Positions 13,801 to 25,142 of a stretch of DNA of 64,000 nt are shown piece by piece. The position numbers and the translations under genes were made by a program. The notes below the pieces were generated by a model. It was not told where the DNA came from, searched no databases, and saw only the letters and a program-made list of their open reading frames with translations. Position 1 is the first letter of the stretch. Each line of letters starts with the position of its first letter. This DNA comes from Wuchereria bancrofti (Eukaryota; Nematoda; Chromadorea; Rhabditida; Onchocercidae): NCBI GenBank assembly GCA_005281725.1, contig SSBO01000012.1, forward strand, positions 9,647,099 to 9,711,098. The letters run 5' to 3'.

Positions 13801-15901
13801 TTGATGCAATATTTTAAATGCAATTTTGACATTTCTTTGGATTGGAAAATCTAGAAATATTTAAAATTACACTTTTTTTATTCCAATTACTGTTAGCTGA
13901 ATTTTGCAGACCATAATAAGTTCTAAACAAGTGATTGTATGTACTCTAACAAATAACTCACTGCGGTTTCTTCGTGAACATGGTTTTCAACCCAGTTTAA
14001 CAGTAATAGATGAAGCTGCACAAGCTTTGGAATGTGTTGCATGGTACTCACTGCTTTTATCTCCAAGGGCTGTAATTGTTGGTGATCCGTGGCAGTTACC
14101 ACCGGTTTTGAAAACTTCACGGTACAGTTTGGTTTTACTTTGTCGAATGAAATGCTTTCAGGAAATCATGAAAATCTCTTTTGACTCAGTTCAGGAATTT
14201 GTTGAGTCGTTCATCGTGTTGCTTATTATAAGTCGTGAAGACATAGCTTGGTCCGAATGCCTACCTTATGGAATGTATCTCACTTAAATCATCAATGTTT
14301 GCTAGGAACATAACTTAGTTTGGTTTACCTCTCTTGTGGTCCATAATTTTTCTTATTTTTTATCACTGTCTTATTTAAGGGTAAGTTTTAGTTTTTCGAA
14401 ATAATTGTGAGTATTTCAAGATTATTGGAAATGGATGATATCAATAATTCATTAATGGATACTTTATTCAAGAGATTTGGTAAAACTAATTCGTTCATGT
14501 TGACAGAGCAGTATCGTATGAATAAGAAAATTATGGAGTTAGTTGCATATTTCTCGGAGAAATAGAAGGTTACTTATGATTTTTGATAATAAATTTCTCT
14601 TCGTTAAATATTTGAATAAGAAATCTCCTCTTACAGATGGCCTTCTTCATTTTTTTATCAGTCACAGTTGCGTCCAAATGAACATATTGCTGACCAACTT
14701 TTGAGGTACATTAATTTGATTATTTGCCCCATATGTTTCACAGAAAAACTTATTTGCTTATGGATAAGTTACATAAAGGCAAATTAGCCTAATAAGTAAC
14801 CTTTGAGCTGTCAAAATTTCTGTGATTGTTGATGAATATCTTCAAAATTTTTATTCTATGATATGTTTCAGTGATATAAGCAAAGTGCCTAAAGGAAGTT
14901 TATTTGATGAACCGATGATATTCATTGACACAAGCCATGATAAATCAGCAAGGAGTAACGAAAAACTGTATCGATATTCGTACGCAAATGCGCGTAAATC
15001 TTCATAGAAATTTGTTTTTAATGTCATTTTTGGATTATAGAAATTGGTTGTCTTCTCATCAGTTTGATGTCTATAGAACATTATATGTTTCTGGATATTT
15101 TAAATGCAATTCATTTGCAGTAGAAGTGAAATTGATTATTAAATATGTTACTGCACTGAGCATGTTTGGTGTACAGGAGAAAGACATTGGTATCATAGCA
15201 CCGTATGTTGCACAGGTCAGAATGAATATATATTTGAACATTATATAACGTTATTAATTTTTATATCACACGTAAACTTATTTCATCCAGAACGATTCCT
15301 TTAATTTAGATTTTCCTAGGAATAAGGCTATGTAATAGAATCTGTTCTTGATATCTGATTTCAACAGAAATCCATTTTCAGGTTGACATGCTGAAGAAAT
15401 CATTAAAAACTAGTAGGGTAAATAGCGTAGATGCCTTTCAAGGTCAAGAATGTGAAGTAGTCGTTATGTCATTGGTCAGAAATAATGGCGATGGTATTGT
15501 TTTTTATATGTAATTCATGCTTGAACAAAGTTAAAATTTATTTTGAGTAAGAAATTCAAACTTCCAGTTTCCAGTATATTTAAATTTTATTCCTAGCAAG
15601 CGGAAAAAAAATTGCCAACTTTCCTCCAGTAAAATTTCGAAATCTTTTTCTAGGTCGAATTGGATTTCTGAAAGATGAACGACGCTTCAATGTTGCCGTG
15701 ACGAGAGCCCGTCGGCAGTTCGTTTTGGTGGGTAGTGCAGTAATGATGAAGCATGCTAAGCATCTACAGTCGCTTATCGAATATATGCAACGTCACGGCA
15801 GGATCATTAAACAAGAGGAGTTAGAGAAGTGTTTGGCCATCAGTAAAAAACCAAAACTGTTATGGAAATCGAAGCTGATACCCGGTCAGAATGTGTCTTG
15901 A
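10897..15901 (+). CDS. SMUBP2/IGHMBP2-like SF1 helicase
   Basis: Probable 5'-3' RNA/DNA helicase of the Upf1-like SF1B group. Exons: 10897-10967, 11176-11307, 11357-11577, 11603-11886, 12195-12276, about 12444-12470, 12559-12725, 13206-13370, 13523-13669, 13910-14121, 14421-14537, 14637-14705, 14872-14993, 15121-15215, 15382-15493, 15654-15901. The sum is 2271 nt (756 aa) with one frame throughout. Motifs: Walker A GPPGTGKT (about residue 305), APSNVAV (motif Ia), Walker B DEAA (about 465), GDPWQLPP (motif III), QYRM (motif IV, about 533), VDAFQGQE (motif V, about 653), VAVTRARR (motif VI, about 687). The N-terminal 270 residues cover the family's 1B/stalk region but are divergent. Vertebrate IGHMBP2 continues into R3H and AN1 zinc-finger domains; here the protein stops about 70 residues after motif VI. 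The exon 6/7 boundary is the least certain. It is convergent with the MGRN1-like gene. Confidence 0.88.
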
Positions 15902-16473
15902 AGTTTGAGAACGAGAGAACGGACGACTCATGGAGCTAGAAATGTCAAATATCATTAGTTGTTCCGCACTGTTTTCTCGTTTACGTTTACTTAGATTTCT
16001 AACCTGGGCTAACCGCAACCGAAATTACTGTGGTGATATATATTCCCATGTTTATGATATATATTTCTATTACTGAGACGGGTATGATGTGGATTTTAGT
16101 AGTCCAGGGAATGCGAAAAAAGAACTCGTTTAAGCCATAAGATTCTGAGTGATAAAAATTTCAAAGTAATGCACCTTTTGTCAATTGCGACATATCATAA
16201 AAGTAGAGAAATGGGAAAAAAGAGCAAGATGAGATGAGAATACAAAACCAGTATAAGTGCAATTTCGACCATTTACATAAATGCATCACTTGGTAGGACC
16301 TTCAAATTGCTTTCTGAGAAAGAACATTGTTGAGATGAGAAAAGGGAAGAAAAAGAAAAGACGGAATGGCATTTATGATTTAGCAGTAATACAGCAACAC
16401 AGGAAGCCACATACATAGGAAAAACATTAAAATGTGTGGCGGGATTGATGAATTTTAACGTTTAAGATTAGAA
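15902..16473. other. Convergent intergenic spacer
   Basis: 572 bases between the stop codons of the helicase (+) and MGRN1-like (-) genes. It should carry both 3' UTRs. I see no conserved element beyond A-rich tracts. Confidence 0.6.
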
Positions 16474-19400
16474 TTATGAATCCTTTGCTGTAGCAATGTT
16501 ATCGGAATTTTGGGCAAGTTCATTTGGCGGATTTTCTTGAACAGCAACATTTTTAATGGATTCTTTTCGGTTATGCCGTGGCGACATAGTTTGCTGTTTC
16601 TTGTAACGTCGACCATGTGAGGAAACCGATGAATACGGAATGTCGGATGGGGAGTCAGGACAACGACTTGTTGAACAGTTATTTGACATCTCTTCCTGAA
16701 GTGAAAGCATGCTCATAATGCTCTGTGTTCCACTGCTTTAGTTTGGTTCACTTGTAAGCAGATCACAGAGCATACAGATCTTCAGTGAAGGATGGGGTAG
16801 AGGTACATTCCTCTCCTAGGAGAACATTACTTGAAAATTAGCTCGCTTACATTCTTGAATTCATTGGCCGATTTCATTTCTATGCAAATGGTGTTATCTT
16901 TCTTGTTCCGGCCCTGATTCAACGTGAGTACCTATAATGGAAAAAACATACAACGAAGTTTTAAACTAAAACGGTAACGGTACAAGATTTAGAATGTCTT
17001 TCCAATAACTCAAGCGTCCCTATCATACTTTAAGTGTAGCAAAATCCGCTGTTTACAGCACTCGTTTACCAGAGAGTTAATGCCCTTTTTAAGTTTTTCA
17101 TTTTGGTCGTGTACTAATCGTAAGCATACAATCCTCCTTTAAGAAGGTGAATGGTAAGATTCTTCAAGGACCGTAAAAAAAGCTGTAACCTGCTGTATAG
17201 CGACCGATGATCGCAAAGACCGCCTTGCAACTTTTGAATTAAGGGATGTAGAAACTTCATGAGGAGAATCAATGTTGTAGCCAAGTGGAGCAGTTGGTAC
17301 CACACAAGATTGTATGTGACTGATCGGTCCATTTAGTGCTTCTACTAAAGTCATTGTCTCATACCTTAAAAGACAGTAGGTCAACATTCAAGCCAGGGAA
17401 AAGTGTCTCCTGTTAACTTAAAAAGATTTCAAGGTGAAGACGCAGTTTCTAAGTCGACAATTGTGGTTAGACCTTCAACAAAGACGTTCAGTAAAATTAT
17501 TTTTAAAAAAACGGAAATAGGAAATTTTTCAAAGTGACAGTAGATGCATATAAAACACATGAAAAGATTTTATAAGATGTATCTTACAAAGGCTAAATAA
17601 AAGCACCTAGTTTGTGAACGAGTTTGTTGCGAAGATGGTGACTGGTCAGTTATTGAAACCGTACTAACAACACGCATCGTCTTCAGCTGCAGTAGTGCAC
17701 GGAATGGAGAACGACAAATGGGGCAATTATTCAACTGAAAGTTAATACAATAAATTTAATGAGTTAGAATCAGCAATAAAAAACTTCCTAAAGATGGGAA
17801 TAAGTCCCACAGAAAATTTTCTTGGCATGCAACAATAAAAATAAATTTCGGATTCGGACACGAAGGAAAGGACTTTTCAGGACATACATATGCAGTAACA
17901 AAATTGGACAATAGATTTTTAAGCAAAGTTTTTCTTAGAAAAGATGAAAACATTTCTAAAAGAACTGGTAAAAAGGAAAAAAAAACTGACCTTATACCTC
18001 AATGTTTCCGCACATCCATTACAAATACATAAATGCCTACATGGAAGAATGACAGTATCGCGGATATCAGACATACAAATGATGCATTCGGATCCATTTT
18101 CATCACCAAGGTCATGTTCCTTATTCTCAATTCCGTAAATTTCTTGCAACAAATATACTACACCATCAGCTACCTACAAATTCGTCTTGTTTCAGGTTTT
18201 AATATGCAAATAAGAAATTGACACTATAAGAAACTGATGCTCATCCAAAGATTGCAGAGATCATCTAAAAGAAAAATTTGAACCAAACACTCACTAATTT
18301 TTGTTTGAGCGCTTTTACAACAAAAGTTGCACACTGATCGGTTGCATGTTCGATGCTAGCCATTGTTGACTGCATCTGTTCAATACCACAATCAACAGCA
18401 CGAATCTCAATAACAACCGGGAAGTAGGAACCGCTATCATAATGCATCTAAAAAACTGAAATTTCTCATGATGTAACTATATCCAATTTCAACTTGTTGA
18501 TGTTCTTCCAGAAAAATTGTAGATATTAGTTGTAGTTTCCATCAGAAAAGAGTTCCACAGCTCCCAGACCCATAATAACATAGAGACGTACAGAACTAAG
18601 GTCATATACACTAGCATCCATAATGAATTTGTTGAAATGCTGCTCTGCACCAACATCAAAATAATACTGTTCAGATGACTTCAGCTGCGGATACTTGTGC
18701 ATAAATCTGCAAACAAAGCATTAAAAATTAGTAGCGAGAAATGTAATTTAACTTGCTGATTAAAAAAAAGACTAATACGCAGACTAATATGTCTGATATT
18801 GAATGACATAACAGTAGTGATTTCAACAAATATAATTATATGACAATAATGTAGTTTGTGGTAATAATATTTTAGTAGGCCGTCCTACATGATTCTCAGA
18901 TAGTAAAGCCTTTTCATACCCACAGAGATGGGCTTGGAAAGATTTCGAGGTATCACCTCTAGGGAATTTTATGGTCAATGTTCAACACGGTATTTTGAAA
19001 AGCAACTGCTCTCAAAATGTAGCAAAAGTTTAATCAGTTTTAGGAAACACATACTGTATACGTCCATCGCTAACAATTTCCTTTGCAAAAAAGTGAATTT
19101 GTACGTAACAGGCACTGTCACAGTCGAAATAGAATTCCAAGCAGAACGAATTCTTGTTATTCTCTGATGCATTGTTCTTTCTTCTAACAAAAAAAAGAAT
19201 AAATTTCAAAAGCATTAATATTTCTCAAATTCCCGGATAAGTTGAAAAATTGATATTTTCAGTTATTTTAATAAATAACTGAAAGACACAAGTCTAGAGT
19301 TATCAGTATTCATTTATCTTGCTAAATCTTTATGAATTATTTCCCTATCTTTCTTCACATAGCATATGAGTACTACATGCTAGTGGGCAAAAATCATTCA

Positions 19401-20289
19401 AACAAGGATGTTAAACGCTGCCTCTCCCACTTAAACTGCAACGCACTCTGATTCACTTACTTTGTAAGTTTTAACGAATCTCGACGAAGATTGATTAAAG
19501 CATTCAAAGTCCTCACTGGATCATTCACTGGTTGACTCGAGTATGGAAACTAAAGAACAAAATAAGCTTACACTGCACTCTTAGGGACAGAAACAAGTAT
19601 AAAATACAACAGAGCATTTTAATAAAAATTTGGAAAGAGGTTTTAGACGCGTTCATATGTATTATGTATGTACCTGCACTGATTTGTTACCAAGTATATC
19701 TAAATCTGCATTCTCGCCAAATAAAAAGGCTTCCGGCTTTGCCAAATCATATCGTTCACCGCCCAATAAAAAGTACGAACCAAAAAAAGCTCCTGATAGT
19801 TTCACTTTTTAAATTTTTTAGAGTTTTAAATCTTGCAATATTATTGGGAATATCACTGCAATATACAAGCATACATAGAATACATATTCATAAATGGATA
19901 AAAAAAACATGGCTCTAATCCTTCAGGATGAAAATTACAGAGTTGCGATAGAAGAGGAAAGTATATCGTGCAGATTAAATTCAAACAATCCCGATTAGAG
20001 CGAATAAACTTCCCTATCATGCTACAAGTAGTTAAATACAAGTCTAAAAATAAAATGTTCAAATTAAGTAACATGCTATTAACATGAAAGAAAAAAAATT
20101 TATTCGACTTCACCGGAAGACAGCATTTATCCACCTAAAAAATTGTGATATTACCCGGGACCAGAAAACGTTCTTTTTACCTGGATGACTGGAGAAGCGA
20201 TGCATTTCACAGTTCTCATCATCGTTATCTGTCCCATTTGTTACATTCGGGACATTTGCTCTTTGTCGAATGGACGCTATTTGACCCAT
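16474..20289 (-). CDS. Mahogunin-like RING E3 ubiquitin ligase
   Basis: Exons: 20289-20181, 19792-19674, 19549-19461, 19183-19049, 18706-18592, 18447-18295, 18173-17991, 17734-17607, 17364-17190, 16931-16851, 16722-16474. They total 1536 nt (511 aa), in frame. The protein starts MGQIASIRQR; Gly2 fits N-myristoylation as in mammalian MGRN1. The region before the RING follows MGRN1 closely: FLLGGERYD, FLFGENADLDILG, FPYSSQPVNDPVRTL, YFPVVIEI, YLLQEIYGIENK. The RING (about 271-309) has CIIC, CRHLCICNGC and NCPIC. Behind it lie YETMTLVEALNG, matching the family's YEPISLLEALNG, and a Ser-rich tail. Expected role: membrane-associated E3; mammalian MGRN1 ubiquitylates TSG101 and affects endosomal trafficking. 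The C-terminal exons 10-11 are not conserved enough to confirm by eye. Confidence 0.92.
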
Positions 20290-20589
20290 ACAGAACGCCA
20301 CACTCCAACACCATCAAACCGGAAAATATTCTTGCCCGGTTTCTTGCTCCATAAAAACTGATCGGTAAAAAAATTTTTGGAACAACTGGTAATTGTATCG
20401 AACAAAGCCTTAATAAAACAAGTCCAACAAAATTTCCTAGCAAACATGCGTAAATCATTATGACTTATCATGTCAGCAGTTAATGGTAATCAATGCTTAG
20501 ATTCATGTTTCAAAGGCAGTACAAAAACGTCTCTTAGAAGCACATCTTAGGAGAAAAATAAAGTAATCCGGATTGCTAACGGATCATTT

Positions 20590-20962
20590 TTATTTTTTTT
20601 ATCTATTCGCTATATCCTTGATAGATTGTTCCATAAGGAATGTTAGTAGTATTTAACCGACGACGTAAATCTTCCAAATCTAACATTTTCCATACTAACA
20701 TCACATGTGCTCGTTAATTTCTCGTGCTTCTTCTATTTTAACCTATCGGTAACGATTTTGTCCCAAGGTCGAAACATATCACCATACCACATGAAACCCC
20801 GGTACTGGAACTTCCGGGAATGACTGACCTTGCCACTCCAAGAAACACCGCCAGATTGCTTCCAGATTTACTGCAAAAATCTTCGAACTTCCAAGGACGG
20901 GAAAATTTGTCCGGCACGAAGAAAATTCGAGCGTACGCAGATCGAATTCTGTCACTTGTCAA
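20590..20962 (-). pseudogene. Coding-like relic, frames disrupted
   Basis: Three adjacent minus-strand stretches read like real protein but in frames that do not join cleanly: near 20840-20960 (FVPDKFSRPWKFEDF or, in another frame, NLEAIWRCFLEWQ), near 20745-20800 (YRGFMWYGDMFRPWDKIV), and 20590-20690 (MLDLEDLRRRLNTTNIPYG, ending GYSE then stop). A donor-like AG/GTCAGT and an acceptor-like TTCCAG lie between the first two. Either a small gene whose exons I cannot phase, or a pseudogene. I do not recognise the family. Confidence 0.35.
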
Positions 20963-21328
20963 CAGTTCACCTTAGCATTTCAACGGTAGGCTGTAGCATT
21001 TGACATTAAGTTCATGAGATGAGGTGTGAACTGAATAGTGTACCTTGTCGCACGTAACTACTTTCAAACATTATGCGCTCAAACCAAACAGAAGAGAATG
21101 AATACTTACAATAGGAAAGTAGGGAAGGCAAATGTTACGAGGAATTAGTGAAGAAATCTCATCGATCGACCTGTGCATTCTAATTCAAGCCGTTAAATTC
21201 CGATTTGTTTGATGTTCCTACGAATTTTGCTGCAGAATATTCTATGTTGACGCTTACCGCCATTCTTCCGGGGATCTTTTACCCCTTTTGCTACAGCCTA
21301 GTATTATCACATCTAATTTGAACACCTA

Positions 21329-21338
21329 GCGCGGGAAA
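21329..21338 (+). promoter_or_regulatory. E2F-like site
   Basis: GCGCGGGAAA matches the E2F/DP consensus (TTTSSCGC on the other strand). It stands out in AT-rich DNA, between the MGRN1-like gene and the H2A region. Function is inference. Confidence 0.3.
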
Positions 21339-22689
21339 ACAAAGAATAAATGAATGAAACATGAGAGTGCATTCTGATTATTGCAAATAAACCAAAGTTA
21401 GATCTTGTCGGGATTCTTATAACACCACCGTACACAACAAATGAGTGCAGCTTTTATTTAATTAGAAATGTTGGGTGCTAGTGCGTCACTTAACCATTAA
21501 ATTACTTCGAGGTAGGACAAAGTGAGTTAATTACTTAGGTAAAACAAAGTCGATTTTAGACAGTATTCGGATATGCAACAACGCCACTACAGATCATATT
21601 GCATTGCTTAACAAACATTGTTTAACATTTAAATGAATTGAATGTGAAGTATCGTTTATTTTGTTCTATATTCTTGTTTCATGTTTCTATTATATCCATC
21701 AGAAAATGGAGAAATCTATAGAATTGACTATTTTAAAACTGAATTTGGAATTGTGAGAAATAGGTTCAATGCAAGTTAATCGGATTTAGGATACCTGAGT
21801 GATTTTACTCAGCACATCTATTTTTATGTACTTAAAGGAATCGTTCAGGAATGTTGTCTTTTCTTATTGGAATACACGTGCGTGCAGCAAGTGCAACATA
21901 CGTATGTTTGAAATGGAAGCGAAATTTTTCAAATTTTCGAAATTATTCCAAATTAAATTTGTTTAAAAATTATTCCTTAAACTGTCCAATCAAAGGTTGG
22001 GTAAAATAATTTATTTCATTATTTGCTGACCATCCGAGTGTTTAGAAAGAAAATAGTGACGTATAAACGTTTTAGTCGGAAAGAAGCTTATTAAAATTGT
22101 TTATGCAATTGATCGTATTAAGCAAACTGAATGTAAGTTGGTAAGGAATTAAGCGTTACGGATGAAGAAGGTATCGGCGAGTTGTTAAGATGATTCGATA
22201 CGGTAGATCTTCGAGCAGTAACAATCAACCCAACTGCATCAAAATAAACGTTCGATTCCGGCCAGTTATCCACGACGACTTCATTACGGGAGGTTAATAT
22301 CTGTCTGAGGTTGGTCGGTTTAAGCATCTTAACATCTTAGTTTTAAAACATCTCAGCTAACTAGAGTTATACCAATTTAAACAGCCTTAATAAATTCTTT
22401 GGATTATCTAAGAAATATGTTGCTAAATGAATTATGGGTTATGTGAAGTTAAGCATTTGCCACTTTTTTTTTAGCATTTAAAAGAAAAAAAGTGAAAAAT
22501 AAGTGAACCAAATGAAGTTAAGCATTTACCGATTCACTTTCATATTCCTCCAAATAGCTCAAGGCTACGTTATTGCCAGTTTCAGTCGTTGCAATAATAA
22601 AGTTTTTACTTATCATATAAAATCATATAAAATTAATTAAAAATTAAAAAAAAATTAAAATAGAAAAAAAAACATCATATAAAACATTA

Positions 22690-23532
22690 ATTACATTGTA
22701 TAAATGTATTATTGATCACTTTGTTTCGCAGTTGATTTCTCCTCGATCGATAGCTTCGGAAGTAGCGCGGTGCCTGAAACAACAATGAATTTAGCTTGTA
22801 ATATTGGCTATTTATAAATTCCACAGTATTTACAGTTTTAGTGAAAGCGTCATCTGTTATGTGCAGATAGTCTTCTGACTTTTTGCTTTTTTCTTCCTTT
22901 CTGGATGAGAGACTGAATGCGGAATTCACAAAATCCAAGGGAGACATGCCGCTTTTCGTGCTTTCTGCTGATTTCGATAAGTATATCTGTATGGTTGATA
23001 ATGGCATTGGTTGAACTTCGTTTGACTGGAATTTGCATACTTCGATAGCTTGTTCCGCATTGCTTAATTCCTTTTGAGTACGTTTACTGGTTTTTTCCAC
23101 TTTTCCTGTATGATATTATCGATTAGAATCTTGCGATCAATACCATTCGTTTATATTAAATCTTCATAAAAGCGATCGTTTGTGGACGAATGAGATTGAA
23201 ATTTAGGAACGTAAAAAACTGAACTACCGTTCCCAATCATTGTACCATCGTTAACATCAGCCAAGCTAAATTCACCGCCTACAAAGTTCTCGTCCCGTCA
23301 AATATTGCGTTTTATATCGTACCTGCTGTAATTCGCAAATTTAGTCTCTTGGAATGGAGAAAGATATTAGGTATTTCCAATTATTCGATAGTTTCTTATT
23401 ATAAAGTTTGTCAGTTATATATTCATATTTTGCAATATTAGATCAAAATCAGAGAANTTTCTCTACTAAATTTTTTGGCAAACATTTTGATTTGATATAG
23501 AAAGAAGGTATGTTGCAGACAAACAGGGACAA
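22690..23532 (+). pseudogene. Decayed copy of NCAM exons plus H2A tail
   Basis: Read on the minus strand, 23532-22850 matches the plus strand of the NCAM region at about 36110-36870 in order, introns included. For example AGTTATATATTCATATTTTG occurs in both, as does the exon 11 segment around GATATAAAA-GCAATATTTGACGG. NCAM coding sense is therefore plus here: VPSLT-AKLN-SPP corresponds to LPPLT-TKLN-SPP of the live exon. Exon 11 is shortened and several frames are broken. The left end, about 22700-22760 (minus strand), resembles the last codons of the H2A gene (GCTACTTCCGAAGC against GTTACTTCTGAAGC, then further blocks). A genomic-duplication relic, not a gene. Confidence 0.7.
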
Positions 23533-24083
23533 CGTCATTTAACGCTAAATTTCGTCCGTAGATGTATAAAAGCTGAAAATTTTCAACAGCATTTGAGAAA
23601 TGTTTCACTCTTTCAATGGTTGCATTATTTCAGTTATGGCGTCATTCAACACCTGTATGAAATAAGTGTAAGCATCGTTTAATTTTTCATATCAGTGTGC
23701 ATTTTTAGGGCAAATTTTGCTTTCATTCCAATGACCGTTTCTCATTCATTTTTTTCCAGCGAAACTTTTTTAGTGTGACGTGAAATCGAAAATATTATTT
23801 CATCCTTTTCCTCAAATGGATAGATATGCTGAAATTTTGCAAGTGCGCAAAGAAGAGAGAAAGTTTATTTCTTTTAATTAGGAAAATTGAGATTGCTGCC
23901 TAAGACTATCCGATTTGATAAGTGGTTTCAAAAATTTCTGACCTTCATTCTCTAAGGAGGAAGAGAAGCATTGTGATGAGTTTTGGACGAATTTGCGCTT
24001 ATTGATGTAGTGTAGTTATTAATGTTCCAATTGTGCCTTATTGGAATATGTTTTTTGTTTTTATCGAATTTTCCACATTACTT

Positions 24084-24299
24084 CAGCAATGTATTGATAA
24101 GCTGCAAGTGGTTTTGTCATATGTTTTGATCGATGAGGAACTTTTGCAAACATTACAGATGATCTCAAAAATGATTCCAAATTTTAATACAAGAAATAAT
24201 TTGTTAATCCTTCCAAGTATCTCAAAAGACAAAAACGCTTCTTATTTATGTCACAAGCGCAACTTCATGCTTGCTAATTCATCGGGTCCAATGTATTAA
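24084..24299 (+). pseudogene. Terminal-exon-like frame, possible MPN-protein relic
   Basis: An acceptor-like ACTTCAG precedes an open frame starting QCIDKLQVVLSYV, then IDEELLQTLQMISKMIP, and ending at TAA. The same peptide is encoded in the right arm (33613-33879, minus). The pattern of a helical stretch, a Pro-containing break and a downstream LLIYVTSAT in a neighbouring frame is faintly like the C-terminal region of eIF3f-type MPN proteins (LLMVTYL). That would imply a frameshifted pseudogene. The resemblance is weak. There is no ATG near the start of the open frame, so the 88-codon length depends on a GTG start. Confidence 0.25.
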
Positions 24300-24694
24300 G
24301 CCATCTCACTCATTTGTCTAATTTCATTTCATATTATTAATGACGTAATAAAGCGCTACATAACAAAATAATATAATCCCATGTAAAAAGTACCGTATCC
24401 GAGAAAGAAAAACCATTCACTAGCCATCCGATCGCTTATGTCAACAGCAGTAGAAACATCGAAAGATGACACACCTCCACGATTTCGATTTCTTGTGCAA
24501 GTCATACAGGCGGAAGGTATCTGTGTAGTGTGCTACCAATTCAAGCTTATCGCAAGTTTCAGATTAAAGCGTGGAAATGTTCGGGTATATTCCAACGCCT
24601 GAATCAGTAAAATGTGCGAGAAATATTATTGCAACAATAAACTTTTTACTATACGTTACATAAAAGAATGCAGATACAAATGTAACACATATTG

Positions 24695-24715
24695 ATGGCT
24701 CTAAAGAGGTAGGCT
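24695..24715 (-). other. Degenerate histone 3' stem-loop candidate
   Basis: About 30 bases after the H2A stop, the minus strand reads GCCTACCTCTTTAGAGCC. Metazoan replication-dependent histone mRNAs carry GGCYCUUUUCAGRGCC at this distance. The right half (CTTTAGAGCC) is close but lacks two bases, and the left arm does not pair fully. Possibly a decayed element. Confidence 0.25.
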
Positions 24716-24746
24716 TGAAGTAACATTAAAATTCATTAAAATTACA

Positions 24747-25142
24747 TTACTTAGGATCATCAGTTTGCTTCGAGGTTGATTCCAGATTTGACGGCTTCAG
24801 AAGTAACGTCGAGTGAACATTCGGTAATACACCACCTTGAGCGATTGTTACATCGGAGAGAAGCGTGTTCAGTTCATTATCATTCCGTATGGCCAATTGT
24901 AGATGCCGTGGGTTGATCTGTCTCGTCTCACTTTCATGTGCCTCGTATCCAGCCAGTTGCAAAAGTTCGGCAGTTAGGTATTCAATCACTGCTGCAAGGT
25001 ACACCGGAGCAGTGGCACCAATTCGATCAGAATAGTTACCATTGCGAAGCGAACGACGAATATGACTAACGGGAAAATTCAGTCCAATCCTGGTGGATAT
25101 GGATTCACTCCTCTTACATCGCTTTTTCTTTCCCGTGGACAT
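24747..25142 (-). CDS. Divergent histone H2A variant
   Basis: Intronless 131-aa reading frame, about the length of canonical H2A. The start chosen is ATG at 25142, giving [11 protein letters not shown]. The whole histone fold is present: [63 protein letters not shown]. Against canonical H2A the acidic patch is altered (E64 to Q, E91 to N), K13 and K15 are R and E, and the K118-K119 pair reads K-P, so the usual ubiquitylation lysines are largely missing. The loop before INPRH is acidic instead of basic. An acceptor-like TTTCAG 18 bases before the ATG suggests trans-splicing, or a phase-0 splice from an upstream exon ending GAIIKP (near 25220). It lies head-to-head with the USP-like gene. Likely a specialised, perhaps germline, variant (inference). 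Its 3' half lies in the inverted duplication. Confidence 0.88.
   Translation of the reverse strand: MSTGKKKRCKRSESISTRIGLNFPVSHIRRSLRNGNYSDRIGATAPVYLAAVIEYLTAELLQLAGYEAHESETRQINPRHLQLAIRNDNELNTLLSDVTIAQGGVLPNVHSTLLLKPSNLESTSKQTDDPK

Larger units (their letters stand above)
20290..22689. other. Intergenic region upstream of MGRN1-like gene
   Basis: Noticeably less AT-rich than the flanks. It must hold the MGRN1-like promoter on its left. Apart from the coding-like relic at 20590-20962 and an E2F-like site near 21329 I see no gene. The open frame at 22118-22327 (-) is non-repetitive but has no splice partners or family resemblance I can name. Confidence 0.5.
23533..24892. repeat. Inverted duplication, left arm
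   Basis: 1360 bases that reappear as the reverse complement at 33020-34398. Alignment by eye is close to identical. I saw a few substitutions and one 19-base segment present only in the right arm. It contains the 3' half of the H2A gene, its downstream flank and an 88-codon open frame. Confidence 0.93.

Noticed and set aside
14540..14575. In-frame TAG after QYRMNKKIME in the helicase
   Set aside because: A donor GA/GTTAGT just before it joins to the exon at 14637 and restores the family pattern IMEWPSSFFYQSQL, so the gene is not broken there.
24033..24299. 88-codon frame as an intact gene
   Set aside because: No ATG near its start (it begins at GTG); better read as a terminal exon or relic after the ACTTCAG acceptor.
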